64,000 nt of DNA from Siderastrea siderea (lineage: Eukaryota > Cnidaria > Anthozoa > Scleractinia > Rhizangiidae), in contig OZ034978.1 in the NCBI GenBank assembly GCA_964030785.1, forward strand, positions 18,204,453 to 18,268,452, given 5' to 3'. The notes beneath the pieces were generated by a model that had not been told where the DNA came from, searched no databases, and saw only the letters and a list, made by a program, of their open reading frames with translations. The position numbers and the translations under genes are program-made. Positions within the stretch are counted from its first letter, which is position 1. Each line of letters starts with the position of its first letter. Positions 1 through 23,939 of the stretch are shown here, piece by piece.

Positions 1-633
1 CAGAGAGAGGCACCCATTGCACGTATGTACAGTAGTTCAGGATTGTCGTACGGACTTGTGTATCCACATCCAGGAGATGAAGCTAAAACACAATTAACAA
101 CACAGTTATTACATGGCCGAGCTCCACATTCACCATAGCTGTCTCTATCACCACATATGACACTTCCTAGCAGCATACAAAAGGCTTCCAGCAGCTTCAA
201 GTGATTAGAGCATCTGACTGGCTAACTTGCTCCGTCACGCACGCGTGCAACCCAGGCACATATTCCGGCGGAATATGTGCCTGGGTTGCACACGATACGA
301 TGCAAATGAATTGAAACCAGCCACCATTACCAACGGAACAAGCCTGAGCAAATCAGTGCTTATTGGTGTGCGGAGGGTTGAGGGTTTGTCTCCCATTCAG
401 TTGGAACTCAGGGGTTTCTTTTGATTGGCTAATCCTCGTTCAAATACAGTTTAACTAAGAATTCTCAACTACACTGCGTGCTAAGTGTAAAACCAAGTGA
501 ATTTATCCTTCAACCATGTAATTTAAAAGAAAAAGAAAATTTGTGAAAAGAATTTTGGCGAGTATTTTTTCTATTTTACCTATTTTCCCCTTAAGTGAGC
601 CTTTTCAAAGATTATAAAAGACGACAGACTCAC

Positions 634-11617
<10,984 letters not shown>

Positions 11618-11833
11618 TTTGGCGGGTAAGGAATCCGAAGTTTGCACGGAAAATCAAATTTGAAATAAATATTTTTATGACAGTGCAGTCGCCATGTTTT
11701 ATCGCTTGAGGTATCCTAGTTACTGGCTCGGTTTATCTGTTCAGCAGCATCCCCCATGAGAGGTCAATCACATGACCTTCAGGAGTTCTTTCAGGAGGTT
11801 TTCTTTGAAATTCACGAGTATTTTGTTGTAAAT
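11618..11833. promoter_or_regulatory. Shared bidirectional promoter of IFT172 and ATRAID, with X-box-like site at 11711-11723
   Basis: The IFT172 start codon (minus) and the preferred ATRAID start codon (plus) face each other about 216 bases apart, so both promoters must lie here. The 13 bases at 11711-11723 read GTATCCTAGTTAC. This is two imperfect inverted half-sites separated by one base, matching about 10 of 12 positions of the RFX X-box consensus (GTNRCC, 0-3 bases, RGYAAC). The site is about 94 bases upstream of the IFT172 ATG. RFX factors drive IFT genes through X-boxes at such distances in other animals, so the role is an inference from position and motif. I see no TATA box. Confidence 0.55.
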
Positions 11834-14800
11834 ATGTATCCATTTTCTTACCGATTTTACGTAGGATTTTTACTCTTGTATATTTTATTCATTGTAAATA
11901 TAAGTTCTGCCAGTTTTCGCTGGCGATCGTCTCAAGATCCAAGTGAACTGGAGCTCTGCAGAAGGCCTTGTCACGGCAGCAACACCACCACTTCCTGTAG
12001 AGAACATGAAGGGAACGAAACTACGACTGGGCGATGTTGTGTGAACAATGATGTTGTTGTTGGGTAAGTTTAAGCATTTGAAAATTTTTCTGTAGTCTTA
12101 TCTGTGCAATCGCCTCCATTTTTTGACCTGTTATTAAGTCATATAACTTAAAGGAAAGCCGGTGTATTCTTGCATACCGGCTGGCATGCATGAAACCTAG
12201 CACTCTCAATTATAGGAATTCTACTTTTTGAAGTGTGCTATTTCCAGCAGTCTCAATGGTGTTATTCTGTGCAAGAGAAATATCTAGACCTGTAAAAATA
12301 TTTAGATGGTCCATGGAATAGAACTCATGAAGACACAACTTCCCCTGGCTGTGTCTCTCTACACCCCCCCCCCCCCCCCTTCCTTGGAAAGGTTGTGAAT
12401 ATCCAAGGCCACAACTCTGTATACAGTCTTAAGTCAATGGAAATTTCCTGAATGCTGGAAATCAACTAGAACTATGTGCCACTATTAAGCTCCAACATGC
12501 TACCATGTATAAAGTTCCAGTTATAAGCCCACCTGGATATAGGCTCTCCAGTGTGGTAACAAAATATCATGCTGGTTCTACCCCATCCTAGATAAGAGCA
12601 TACCATATCTAAAAGGCTATTATCTCTCATCTCTTCTGATGGATGCTTCTGCGTCAGAGTGACATGTCAACCTTATGATGATGATTACATAACATACAGT
12701 TTCTACATTGCAACATTTGTCCACCCCTGAAATTATTGTCCATAATGTGTTTGCCCAGGAAATAACTTAGGGAGCATGCGTCCGTGTGTGCTGGAGGAGT
12801 TTAGGGGGCACTTATTCTTGAGCAAACAAAAAGTTCAGTCATTTTTATTTTTATTTAGGTGGCCTTTTTTTTATTTACTATTTTTGGACGAAAGTTTCTA
12901 TGGCTTTCTTGACAAATAAAAATAATGTTCTTTCTTCAGGTTGGACCTTAGTAACTGCACAGTAAAAATCATGCCTAGTCTGAGGACTGTGAAACATCTT
13001 AGATGGCTGTAAGTATACACAGATACAAAATCATCCTTAGACAGGATCCCAGAAGAGATTAAAAAAATTTGTAAAAGGAAGCTTTACTCTGAGGTTCAAA
13101 CCCTTAAATTTGGTCCTGCATAGAACAAAAATTGCAAATTTCCCCACCCTTTTATATGCTGCAAGCACAAAAAAGCCACCTCTTTTAGATGGAACCCTTC
13201 CTTATAGTCCATTACAGAGAGCAAACCTCCCCCCCCCCCAAGACAAGATGGTATTGATCGGCATTGTGACCTTAATGATAAGCTACAGATGGCGTCACTT
13301 TTCTGCATAATATAATTAAACAACGATAGAAGGATGTAACGCAACCAGTGACCATGACACAGCAAAATAAACAAAAACAGTATGGCGTAGTAGGGGGAAT
13401 GCAGCGACTTCGAGTTATGCGCACAAAGTGAAGCCTCACTTGTCACCCCACACCGTGGGGGTTAGGACAAGAGTATTGGCAGAGCCTTTCTTATCTCCCC
13501 AGCACCACACGGGCTGGATTGGACAAGATTAAGGCAAAGGTATAAAGTGGCAAGGCACAAGCAATGCCAAAAGCTTGGGGGAAGTCGCAAGGCAGACTTA
13601 ACCAAACCACAAGGAGTGACCCAGTTTAACAAGCAAAAACAACAAAATGACCCATCTCCGAAGGGAGGGAGGGTGGGTAAACTAAATTGTTACAAAATGT
13701 TGCTTTTGTGCAAGAGTACCAAGGTAATGTTTATGGATAACGTTCCATTGGTTATAAAGCAATACAGTGTCTCAGAGTTCAACCAATAGATAAAGTTGTA
13801 CTATAAGCTAAGTAGACACAACGTGGCGAACTACTAGTGATGAATAAAGCTAACAAAATAAGAACCAATACAAACAAGGCTAAGATACATTTCTAGACTA
13901 TGAAAAACAAGGTATCGGTCATGATTTTAGTCATGAAAGACTTTTATTCTAGGTACATGAAGGGGAGTATTTACTTATGAATAAAGCCTTCATTGCTCTT
14001 TCTTTTGGGCAAAACCTTCCTGACCTACCACCCCTAGGGCGTCGCATGCCATTAACTGCATTTTACTGCTTGGTAGAAGTGACATTGTATTTTATTGTGA
14101 TCAAGAATACCTTACCAGTATTTTGTTCTAATAAAATTAATGGAACTTTGTATTATAACTCTAGTGTTGCTCTGATCTTGTGGACCTGTTGTTTTTATGT
14201 TTACTTAATGTTGCTGTTTGACGTCTTTCAGATACTTGCAGGGTAATCCTGACCTAGAATGTGATGATAAAACATTCCTAAGCAGTTTTAAAGGCCTGAA
14301 GAACTTGTCTGAAGTGTAAGAGTAAAATTGTTCTTTGCATTGCAGTAGACTCCAGTGATCTCAAACTCATTAGGGCATCAAAAGATTTTTTTGCAGCAAA
14401 GGGAGTTAAAGATAACCTCAAACCAGTAACAAAAAAAATAATAATAATAATAACAGTGAGTGCACAACACTATCTTAAGGAAGCAGGTTTCAGTTTGAGA
14501 TAGCTAAGGGGATTTAAGATACCAGCATTCAAAAGAGTGGGGTGTAGTACACAAGGCTTGGTGTGTCTGATATCAAATGCAATATTTTTATAGCAAAAAC
14601 TGTTAGAAATGCGTAAGCCAAAGAGTTCTTTTTTACAGATTTACAGAACAACAACACTGTGAATAGAGTGCTTATGTCCCTATTATCAAACAATTAATTT
14701 TGTTCCTTCTGTTTGACCTAGATTATGCAAAACAAGTTATGTTTAGATAGAATGACAGATCACCCGATTGGAAACCGCAACCAAGAGCATGATTCTAAAA

Positions 14801-16909
14801 ACACAAAAATCAGTACATAGCACACTGAAATAGAGAAACGTCTTGCACTGCACCATTGTTGTTGTTTCTATTATAGTTTTGTTAGGAGAGGTATATTTTA
14901 CAGGTCACATTCCACAGGTCACAAGTACATTTCACTGTGTTGCCAACATCTAAACACATTGGACAGTGTCCCCTGGCACACTGGGTGATGTTTTAGACTG
15001 ATATAGGGCTAGGGGACACTGTTTAGCTTGTTGTTTATTTATCGGTAACACAGTGACCTGTACAGGTGACCCGTGACCTGTAGAAGAAACCTGCCGGTTT
15101 TGTTAAGTCTTACAATGGTTACATTGTCCTCAAAGAATTAAAATAATGCTGCTGAACATAATCATTGTAGGTTCTTGCCAAGAAAATGTAACTGCACAGG
15201 AGGAAATGATCTCTGGAAGAGCTTCTCTATTAATGGTTCTGAAAGGTGGTGTGAAGGACAAAGGACAAACGCCTGCAAAATCCTCAATGGTACGTGAACT
15301 CAGCTTGAACTAAACTTGTGTTCAAATAATGTAATAGGGAGAATAATCACAAATTATATAATATAACCATTGTTGGAATTTTTTTATTGTCTTCAGTTAC
15401 TTGCCCTGTCCATGCAGATTGTTTCCCTAATGGACCAGGTACATTATCTTATTCTCAAACAAGTATTTTTCTATGTTTTTGTTGCTGATCTTTGACATCA
15501 TAATGTATGACTTCATTTTAACTGTTTAGTCTTCAACTTGACTTAAAGGCATAAAACAATGAAAATTTTAATAGGTGAGATGTATTCAACATAAAAATGT
15601 TTCAGCAATCAAAACTTAAGTTTGCATTCATTTTTAGGATTCACAGAGTGTTTGTGTCAATCAGGCTGGTTTGGTTATAAATGCTTAGTGAAGGTGAGAA
15701 GTCCTGTTAACGAATTTTTAGGCATCTTAAAAAGTTTAATTCCCTGTACTGCTTAATACATGAATGTCCCATTTATTAAAAATGTGCATAGTGTCGGCAG
15801 ACTCTATCAAAGGAGCATGAACTAGGAGTAAAAGGGAGGAGAAGCAGGAATTTCAGCCCGCCTGTCCCCTCCCCTCAGTACAGACGTCATAGGCCCCATC
15901 CCACAATACAGACAACATAGGCTTCCAGTCACAATACAGGTGGCATAGCCCCACCCCTCCCCCCCCCCTCCCCCACTCCCAACATTTCAGAGAGTACAGG
16001 AACAGAACTGTAAGCGTGCATATTAGTGGTGGGTAGGTTGTCCTTTTACTCAGGTAGCCAGCATCTGTGATTAATTTTATCACCTACAACTCTGATCTTT
16101 TGTCCAAGAACCAAAGGGTCCATTATCAATATTTGTGATAGAAATCACTGGCCAAGAGAAACACTTTTCTTGTTTATTCTTTTTAGGGTGGATTTCCTTG
16201 GACAGTTATTTTTACTTCCATTGGTGCATCAACTGTGTTTGTGACAATTGTCGTCCTAATACATCAGAGAAAAAGGTAGTAATGTATGTAATACATGTAT
16301 GTATACTACCAGCTTCATAATTTGTTCAAAGAGCAGTTAACTTTATCCAATGGATAATTATCATAGTCCAGCAGAAGAAAACCTGTTTGAAACACCAGGG
16401 CCTGAGTAATAGACCCAATGCTGCAATGTTGTTTACAAAAAGAATTCATTTACTTGCCCAAAAAACAGTTCTTCATGAGGGTATCTTGAAGCCACACCAA
16501 GGGCTTTGTTACTTGATGGGTCAGTGATTCAGTAGTACAGGTAGATGGTGTTAAATCCTCCAAATAATTTTTTTAGAATACCTTAGATTCCAATACTTAA
16601 CTGGCCAGCTAATTTATTATTGATATACAGCAGATGAGAGCAGATGTCATGCAAATGTTTCTTAACAAGTCCATTATCACTCTCAGCTTGATATCATGTG
16701 AACTGTGATGATATGTGTTCAGTAGAGATGTTCCATGTGATCTCTTTTAATCAGTGAAAATTCTCTGGTTGGTTCTAACAGCTACTAAGAAATCATTATT
16801 TCCTTATAATGAACTAATAACCTTACCTAGTGTTCGCTCTGATGCAGCTCATTGGAACTGTTTAGACTGATCCTTATTTTGGTTTTCTGTATTCTATTTC
16901 AGGAGATAG
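11834..16909 (+). CDS. ATRAID: All-trans retinoic acid-induced differentiation factor (ATRAID/APR3), type I membrane protein
   Basis: Eight exons join in frame: 11834-12063, 12940-13008, 14232-14315, 15171-15289, 15397-15438, 15638-15693, 16187-16275, 16903-16909. They encode 231 residues, close to the roughly 229 of human ATRAID. The order is as in the family: signal peptide (YPFSYRFYVGFLLLYILFIV), cysteine-rich segment ending GRCC, leucine-rich-like segment (LDLSNCTVK, LRWLYLQGNPDLECDD), CNCTGG segment, EGF-like module (CPVHADCFPNGPG, ECLCQSGWFGYKC), one transmembrane helix (WTVIFTSIGASTVFVTIVVL) and a short basic tail HQRKRR. The ATG at 11834 is preferred because the signal peptide follows it directly; an in-frame ATG at 11756 would add 26 residues. 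In vertebrates ATRAID is a lysosomal or membrane glycoprotein linked to differentiation and lysosomal transport; its role here is inferred by homology. It is head-to-head with IFT172. Confidence 0.9.
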
Positions 16910-19900
16910 GGTCACTGTCCAGAAGCCAAGCCACTGACCAAAATGTAAAATGTTAGAAAAACAACATTCCCTTATAATAACAGCAACTGACTGCTGAAAG
17001 GGTTGTGTCATGGCCAATGTAGGGGATGGGGGATGTGTGTGTGTGTGGGGGGGGGGGGGGGGGGATGTTGAATCAGGAATAATGAAGAATGATTAACTAA
17101 ACATTAATGATGATGAAATTGAACACTAAATACATTATTTACTAAGTGACTAATACCAGTATTTAATTTTTGATTAATTATATATTAAACCTGTATTTGG
17201 ATTTCTATGTTATTTTATGCCTTAACCTTCCATTAAGTGTATCTTTACAGCTTTTTTAGTGAGAAACCTAGAATGGTAGCTTTGTTATTGCTCTGCCCAT
17301 GTACCCTAACTTGCCTGACAAGTCCAAAAAGGAACACTGAAAAGTTAGAGAAGATCAACTATTGCCCATCCCTCAAAGTATGCTGGATAGGCAATAGCTG
17401 AATATGTTTTCATGTTTCATGTTTTGCTCTCATTTCATTTTCCTATTCCCCTTCTTGCACCTAAACTGTAAGTTGTGCTGAAGTTTTTTTTAACTTTTTC
17501 TTTTGCTGATTTTGCCTAAGAATTCTTCATGTCAGCCTTACTTGCCCCTCCCAAGATGGCTTGTTTTTAAACAAATAAATATTGATTTGTCAATGAAAGT
17601 GAGCACAACCAAGATCTTTACTATTCATTCCCTTTATTTTGTCATTGTCTTATGATTCTCTAATGACTTATTTGGCCTTGGCTTTGCAGACGGAGGGAAA
17701 ATGCAGCACGTTACGCACAATGGCGGTGACCCAAAATATGACATTGAAAAGTTACCTAGCAACACAAGTCCCTGGTTCATTTACCAGCTACCCTCCAAAG
17801 AATTTTATCTTAGGAAATATTTTATATTTCTTATGAATAATTTGACAATAATTTATTTTGAAATTATTATGTTACCATCATGATCATCATCATCATCAAT
17901 GTATTAATTTTGTTTTTTAAAACTTGGGCCTGAATGCACTAGGCAAATTTTTCATTTACTTTGCAGTAATTTTATCATCAATATGCTTTCTACAAGTGCA
18001 GAGACAGGTCTTTAAATCCTTGTTCATCAAATCGCACAGATCAACAAATTTTTTTCAAACATTAAAGCATGATAGGGACCTCAGTCAAACTGTACCGTCG
18101 TTTTGACCTTGGGTTTTCAGAGGTAAAAATCAGGTGTTTGATTTCACTTTATTGACCTGTGTGGTTTGTGAATATTTTCTTTGCTTTAAGTCAGACCCAT
18201 TGACAAAAATTTGGTATAGCTAAAATTTATTGTGATTTTTAAATAAAATTGGTCAGCCTGGTGCATATAGGCTATTATAGATGTCACCAGCCCTGCTTGC
18301 AGACGTCTCTTTTCAATGTAGGAAGGAAATAGGAGACGTATGTATTTGCTGTGGTTTGATCAAATTGGAGTTTGGTTCAACTTTCATTTTCTTTGGTGTT
18401 ATACTTATTTTCTTAAGTTACGATATTATTAAACAAAAGAAAGACGGTGGAAAAAAATTACATCAAAACCAAAATTGAACCACAACATACACAGACAAAG
18501 ATGTCAGGTGTAATGTCTGATGGCTTGTGGGCTGACTGCCTGTGGGAATATTTGGGACTCCAGGAAAATTTGAAATTACATAACAACTGCAAACACCAAC
18601 ATTCATGGAAATCTGAAATGTTTTAATCATCTCAAAATCTTCTGGGGATCTTGATATGTTCTTAGGAAGCTTTAGGAATTGCAAATCAAAATTAAAAAAG
18701 AAACTTTTTTAGCTTATTAAATATAATAGCCTATTCAATTTATAGATATTAAATAGAGATTTTATGGCATGCTCTGGGATGACAGAGGAAGAACATTCTC
18801 ACTCCTTCCATCAGTCCTGAGATATTGTTTTTGTATGAAACATAAAATCCACATCTTCTTGCCAGCATGCAATTTCTTATTTTATTTGTTTTAACAAATT
18901 AGTTTTTTTTAAATGATACAAACGTACAATACTGAAGTATTAACCTGGGATCAGGGCCAGTTTTAGCAGCGCTTTCATTTACTGTTATGTGGGAATGGTT
19001 TACCGTTTGAAACGAAAATATCGCCCGGTCGCAGGTTAAGTAAATAAGCATAGTACATTTCAAAGTGTTTTAAATTGGTTTAAATTTAGCCAGCTTTAAG
19101 TGGTGGAAGATGAGTAGAAATAGGCTGTATTTCAGACATGCATAGTTATTTTACTGTGTTTTTCAATCTTAGTAATTTTAGCAACTATAACTTTTTTACA
19201 GACGTCCTCTTGGACACTATTCGTTTGCATTTTTCTCACGACACATTGTTTTATAATTTTTTTTTTGACTAATACATAAAAATTATGTTTTTGCTCCTTA
19301 TAAACGAGGTAACTTTCTTTCATATTCATTTTATAACGCAGCTCCATAAAAGGCGTAAAACATCATGCCATTCTTTCAGTTGTCCTTGGTACCTTAATAA
19401 GTATTACTTTAGTAACGCATTCTTTTTGTACAGTATTATTCTATTGTATGCTATGTATGGAGAAAATAAATGCCTACAGCATCTTTTTCCTGCAATTTAT
19501 ACATGTCTATTTTTGTGTATTATTCACTCGCTGAGCTTTAAATTGAAGAAAAATGTGAAACGCAGAATCTAGTGCACAGCAAATTAGTACTTTTAATGCA
19601 AGTGGCCCTTAAATACAAAACTAAAATATATAAAGCAAGGATGATCTCTAAATTTTGGGGTGTTTACAGTGCGGTCAGTCCCACTTTAGCAGGGCTCTTA
19701 TTTCCTGTTAAACCTTATTAAACTCTCTCTTTCTTTCGGCCTGAAACTCTCCTGTGCTCTCGCCCACTCTCGTATGCTCTCGAAAATTATAAACTCTTCG
19801 CTAACTCTTCCTGCACGACTCGTTCTCTTAACGTGTGTCGCTGGCTAAAAGTTTTTCGTTTCGCGTTTTCCTGATGATGCGGTTTACCCGTCGGTTTGCC

Positions 19901-20960
19901 ATGCCAAACGAAAATGTCGACCTTGTCGCAGGTTACTCATGCCGCAAATCCTCCCAACGTGATGTGATTTATGCGCATAATTAAATTCCAGCAGGTGCAA
20001 TTTTGTTATGGCAACCTTTGATATAAACGTCTTTTTTGGCGCTGATTTCTGTCAAGAGTACACAACACTTCTTGCTGTGAATTTAAAAGCGCCACGTTCG
20101 TGTGTCACTAATATGTAAAATGCCTCTCGACTTTATCCTTTAGTTCCATCAACGGGAAGCGTAAGCTCAAAATCTCATGCAACAAAGAAAACTTAGTCTT
20201 TGCCCTTGAGCACAAAAAAGGAAAGGAACGGGAGGAATGAATCTACGTCTGCATGTTGAGATCAGAAGAACGTCTCGAGCGGTTCGACAATTAAAGGTTA
20301 GTCTTTGAATCTGCTCTTGAAGTGTAACAATTTGCTGATAGAATTTCCAGTAAAATTGTTACCGCAATTCCACAAGGATTATTCAACAATAAACAACAGA
20401 GGGTGAGTTGTAAAATCCATTCAAACCAGGATTTTTTGCATGCAAAATATATAGAGAGTAGCATTTTAAAATTTGTTTATTTTATGCGTTGAATTTGGAC
20501 GGCTTTTACATCAGCCCCTGATAACCATTTCGGACGAACATCTCTCATCTCTGTCTAACACATACCCCGCAGGAGTGAAATTCGTGATCCAAAATAGTCT
20601 TATGCTAAAATTATCCTTTGTATTTCACAAATTGCCATATTTAACCTTAAACAGTGTCTTAAACAGGAGCTTATAGCAGGATATAATCAACTGACACACC
20701 AGCGAGTTACATCAGTGTGCCAATGAAATGAGCCGTGATATAAACTGAAAACGTATCTCTCTTTTTTTGCTTTTAACTCGGAGTTCAGAGGTAAAATAAA
20801 TTTAACCTTTAATCCCTTTTTTGCTCTACATGACGGCGGTAAATTTCCCCTTAGATGACTGCTATAAGCAAGGGATGTTTGCGGTTTAGTAATACCACAA
20901 CGGTAGGTGGTCCTTTGCTTTGTACACAGGATACGGAAAAGTAATCAGAGTAAAGTCTAT
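16910..20960. other. Gene-poor intergenic DNA
   Basis: No exon chain or protein similarity is visible on either strand; open frames here are short and of biased composition. The region holds a G homopolymer near 17047-17064, a small ATC microsatellite near 17880-17898 and AT-rich DNA. Two stretches (about 18980-19040 and 19860-19950) share a motif of the form ACGAAAATRTCG followed by CGCAGGTTA and look like copies of one dispersed repeat. Confidence 0.5.
17574..17579 (+). terminator. Possible polyadenylation signal for ATRAID
   Basis: An AATAAA hexamer lies about 665 bases after the ATRAID stop codon. It is a reasonable 3' end, but the hexamer is common in AT-rich DNA and other signals could be used. 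Confidence 0.3.
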
Positions 20961-20968
20961 CGGAAAGC

Positions 20969-21548
20969 GGGATAATAAAAGCAATCACATGTATCCAGTC
21001 ACTTCGCACTATGCTAAGAGGCGCTCAATGGAGTTAACCGTCAGCTGTCAGTGGCCTCAAATTTAACCCTCTACCGTCAAAAAGAGTATTCTCCATCGTC
21101 AACGGGAGCAGTTATTATTAGTCGTCAAACAGCTGAAACGGTTCAGGTCGTTCAGCAGCTCCTCTAGCAATCTCAAAGCACATCATTATAGGTAAAGTTT
21201 AAGTTGACAACTATCGCATCACTTTAACTTAAGGATTTTTTTTTACCGTATAAGCAAGGTTTTACTTGTTATTAGAAGAATTATAACCCGCATAAACGCC
21301 CTCTCCCCTCTATCGACGCTTTAAACAGTAGGCATCTAAATTAGTTTTTAAGTTCGCTGAAGAAATCTTCTTCCACGAACCGTATCAAGTGGCAAAAATA
21401 CTCCCCCATTGAGACTCTCAGCTAGGATCTGCTTATCTGGGATCATAACAGCAATCACATGTCCCTAGTCACTTTGCACCACGCTGAGTTCGCTAAAGCG
21501 GGATAATAAAAGCAATCACATAGCTCCAGCCAGTTTGCACCATGCTAA
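20969..21548 (+). repeat. Three degenerate copies of a ~50-base direct repeat
   Basis: Copies lie at about 20969-21018, 21438-21488 and 21498-21548. Each begins GGGATMATAAMAGCAATCAC, continues with a CAG/TAG-TCACTTYGCAC-like core and ends CATGCTAA or CACGCTGA. The last two are almost adjacent and the first is about 470 bases upstream. They lie just upstream of the ankyrin gene that begins at 21718. Confidence 0.6.
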
Positions 21549-21717
21549 AGAGGGATTGAGTGGGGACGCTTATTTTGAACCACTCAAGGATGGGAAAAGG
21601 CGCGTAGGCCATGGCAGAAGGCTGGGTTGAAAGATTGTCTCTAAGATCACTTCTATGAGTAAGAAAAGAAGAAACGAATACTAACTTACAGAAATCATAG
21701 GTATTGTGGCGTCACGC

Positions 21718-23939
21718 ATGACGGCTTTGCACGAGGCTGCTGCCATTGGTGATCCCCAGGCTCTTGAATACCTGCTGCTAAGTGGTGAGGAAAATCCAGA
21801 CGGGGAGGACTGGGATTGGGGAAAGAGAACGCCTTTGCACGTGGCAGCCGCAGCAGGTATTATGTGTAACCGATTTCCAAGAAAAAGGAGAAATACAGTG
21901 TTGTCTAGAAACTGGGTAGCCTTTTTGGGCAGGCAAGGCTACCAATGCCGTCAGCATTCTGAACAACTTTATACTGATACTGGTGCAGTATAGAAGGAAG
22001 AAACAAGGGAAGTAACCCCCCCCCCCCCCCCCAGGCAGAACCAATGATGAAAAAGATATCAAAAGATTCAACACTTGTTGATCAATAGAATGTTGCCGAC
22101 GTCTATTTCCCTTTCGTAAACGGTCGTTGCCATTTTTGACGGTCGATGCCATCGTTGGTAACCAAGCCTTTAGTCATAGTAAATGTAATATATGCTCTGG
22201 ATTAATTTGCAATAAGGCAACAAATACATTTTTAAATAGTCTTAGAAAGAACGAAGTTTAAGCACAAGTTAAATTTACGTTAAAAGTTCGGGAAAGGGCT
22301 AGCTAGGGTCACCTATTATAGATGTATCAGTTATGAAATACAGTTAATTATAATATGTACTTTAATTTTTGACCTTTAAAATGCACTGTTCAACAGCAGT
22401 CGGCAACGCAAATTTCCTTTTCGTGTACGGTCGTTGCCACGTTTAAGAGACTTAGAAAATTTATGAACTGTTAATGAAAACTTTTCTACTAAAAAGAAAG
22501 ACATTCACAACCCAGAATCGAACCCGGTCCTTTCGTATGCTGATCTCTCTCCCTTACCACTACACTACCGGGCCAATCCGCCAACAATTCCGAAAAATTA
22601 AAGTACATATTATAATTAACTGTATTTCATATTGCAAATTGATCCAGAGCATATATTACATTTACCATGTCGATGAATGTTTGAGTACCGGGTCATCTGA
22701 ATATATTCAATACTGTTGAATGGGAAAGAACCAGACACCATTCCATGCAACACTGTTCAACACTTGTTTAACAACAACTGGCTGAACCGTGACCATGTTG
22801 AAACGTGCGAGAGAGTGGTACCCTTAGGACTATTTAGGGCGCCTAGCTTCGTTCACTCGCTAACAGATTGACCTCAAAAACTCCAACTGAAAATGTGGTG
22901 CTGTGCTACTCAGTTGGGTAGGGAGCCAGTCGCAAGCGTGGGGAGCGTACGTCAAGAGAATGGAATTTTGCTGTTGTTTCCTCAGAAGGGCTTGGCACTG
23001 CAAATCTTCGTAATTGTCGACTACGTTCTTTTTGGGGTACTCAATCGCCATTTTTTTTTCGCATTCAGGTCACGTGGCGTGCGCTGAGAAACTTCTGGAG
23101 CACGGCGCCGATGGTGAGATGCGCATGGCGGGAGGATGGACGCCAGCCCACTGCGCCGCTGAAAAAGGCAGTGTGGAAATACTGCGGGCTCTTGTTGAGA
23201 ATGGAGCGAGTGTGACCAAAAAAGACAACACGGGAGACACGCCCAAACGAGTGGCTCAGATTTACGGTAACAAGGAGTGTGTGAATTTTATTGAAAGGTA
23301 TGCACGTGTTACTACTGAAATGCATTGCACCTTGCCGTGGAAAGGTTGCATGAACGTTTTCGCGTCATTAGTCCTTACATAAAATTGGCCACTGTAAAGA
23401 AATTACAAAGCTGACATTTCCAGGTGGCAAAGAGCTCTGACGAAGGCCTAAAGCTCGAAACGTGAACTTTCTATTTTCTTTACGGTGACCAATTTACCAT
23501 ACCAAATCAGTTGATAAATCCAGTTCTTTTTGTTTCACTTCCCCACCGGCGCAGCACCACAGCTTCTGTAGAAATTAACCCCTTTATTTCAATCGAAGGG
23601 CTTCTTATGCTAGGGAAAGTCTTGCGTCTTTTGTGTCAAGACCAAATTGCGAGACAACGTCCACGAAATGTTGCATAGTCTAAAAGTATGTTTAGGGATG
23701 AACGAGTCGTATTTTCCCTTAGATTGGAAAATCCTGATAAGGAAGAGAAGACAATTGAATTGGAGACAAGTGACCAAAGCAGCGCAACCACACCTTCCAT
23801 CAACCGCGACATCATGGAGAGGCTAGAAATGGCTCTAGAGTCAGCGCAGGAGGAGGTTATCCTTGAAGACACGAGAATACGTCACAGCCAGGAGAGGGGA
23901 AAGAACCACAGTTCAAGGGTTAAGTTCTTGTTAACGTGA
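21718..23939 (+). CDS. Small ankyrin-repeat protein, ANKRD66-like
   Basis: Three exons are proposed: 21718-21856, 23069-23297 and 23696-23939, giving 203 residues in frame. Exons 1 and 2 are well supported. They encode consecutive ankyrin repeats: TALHEAAAIGDPQALEYLL, then DWGKRTPLHVAAAAGHVACA, then GGWTPAHCAAEKGSVEILRA, then GDTPKRVAQIYGNKECVNF. The DWG-TPLH, WTPAH-AAE and GDTP-R-AQIYG-K-CV-F pattern resembles vertebrate ANKRD66 as I remember it. The third exon (acceptor at 23694-23695, weak pyrimidine tract) gives an acidic, helical tail. An alternative acceptor at 23597-23598 would add a 30-residue tail and stop earlier. The start is the ATG at 21718; the in-frame GTG just upstream is not a eukaryotic start. 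Ankyrin repeats bind proteins; no partner can be inferred. Confidence 0.72.
22177..22670. mobile_element. Foldback element with ~35-base inverted ends in the ankyrin gene intron, containing a tRNA-like segment
   Basis: The left end near 22177-22211 (TAGTAAATGTAATATATGCT, then CTGGATTAATTTGCAA) reappears inverted at about 22635-22670 with a few differences. The enclosed DNA includes a tRNA-like segment at 22508-22574 on the minus strand. This looks like a non-autonomous DNA transposon, or a duplication around a SINE. Confidence 0.6.
22508..22574 (-). repeat. tRNA-like SINE head or tRNA pseudogene
   Basis: Read on the minus strand it begins GGCCCGGTAGTGTAGTGGTA, which fits an A box, and ends with GGTTCGATTC, which fits a B box. 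The ends can form a seven-pair acceptor-like stem with wobble pairs, but I see no proper anticodon stem. It is therefore called tRNA-derived rather than a functional tRNA gene. Confidence 0.5.
23395..23522 (+). repeat. Dispersed repeat copy (GAAACGTCAGC/TTGATAAATCC family)
   Basis: This segment shares its arrangement with 6840-7012 and with both arms of 61415-61838: a CTCGAAACGT motif, a pyrimidine-rich run, GGTGGCCAATTT-like sequence, then CAGTTGATAAATCCA. Three or four copies in one window make it a dispersed repeat family. Confidence 0.6.

Noticed and set aside
13096..13446. A 116-codon open frame on the minus strand
   Set aside because: It lies inside an ATRAID intron, spans a C/G homopolymer that encodes a Gly run, and has no family resemblance.
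16690..16790. A C/D snoRNA in the last ATRAID intron (GTGATGA near 16706)
   Set aside because: There is no CTGA at a suitable distance with a closing stem.
22177..22670. A functional tRNA gene at 22508-22574
   Set aside because: A and B boxes and an acceptor-like stem are visible, but the anticodon arm does not pair. It lies inside a repeat, so it is called a SINE head instead.
23560..23680. Alternative last exon of the ANKRD66-like gene encoding ASYARESLASF
   Set aside because: The acceptor is weak and the tail short; the exon at 23696 extends the frame further, so this is kept only as an alternative.
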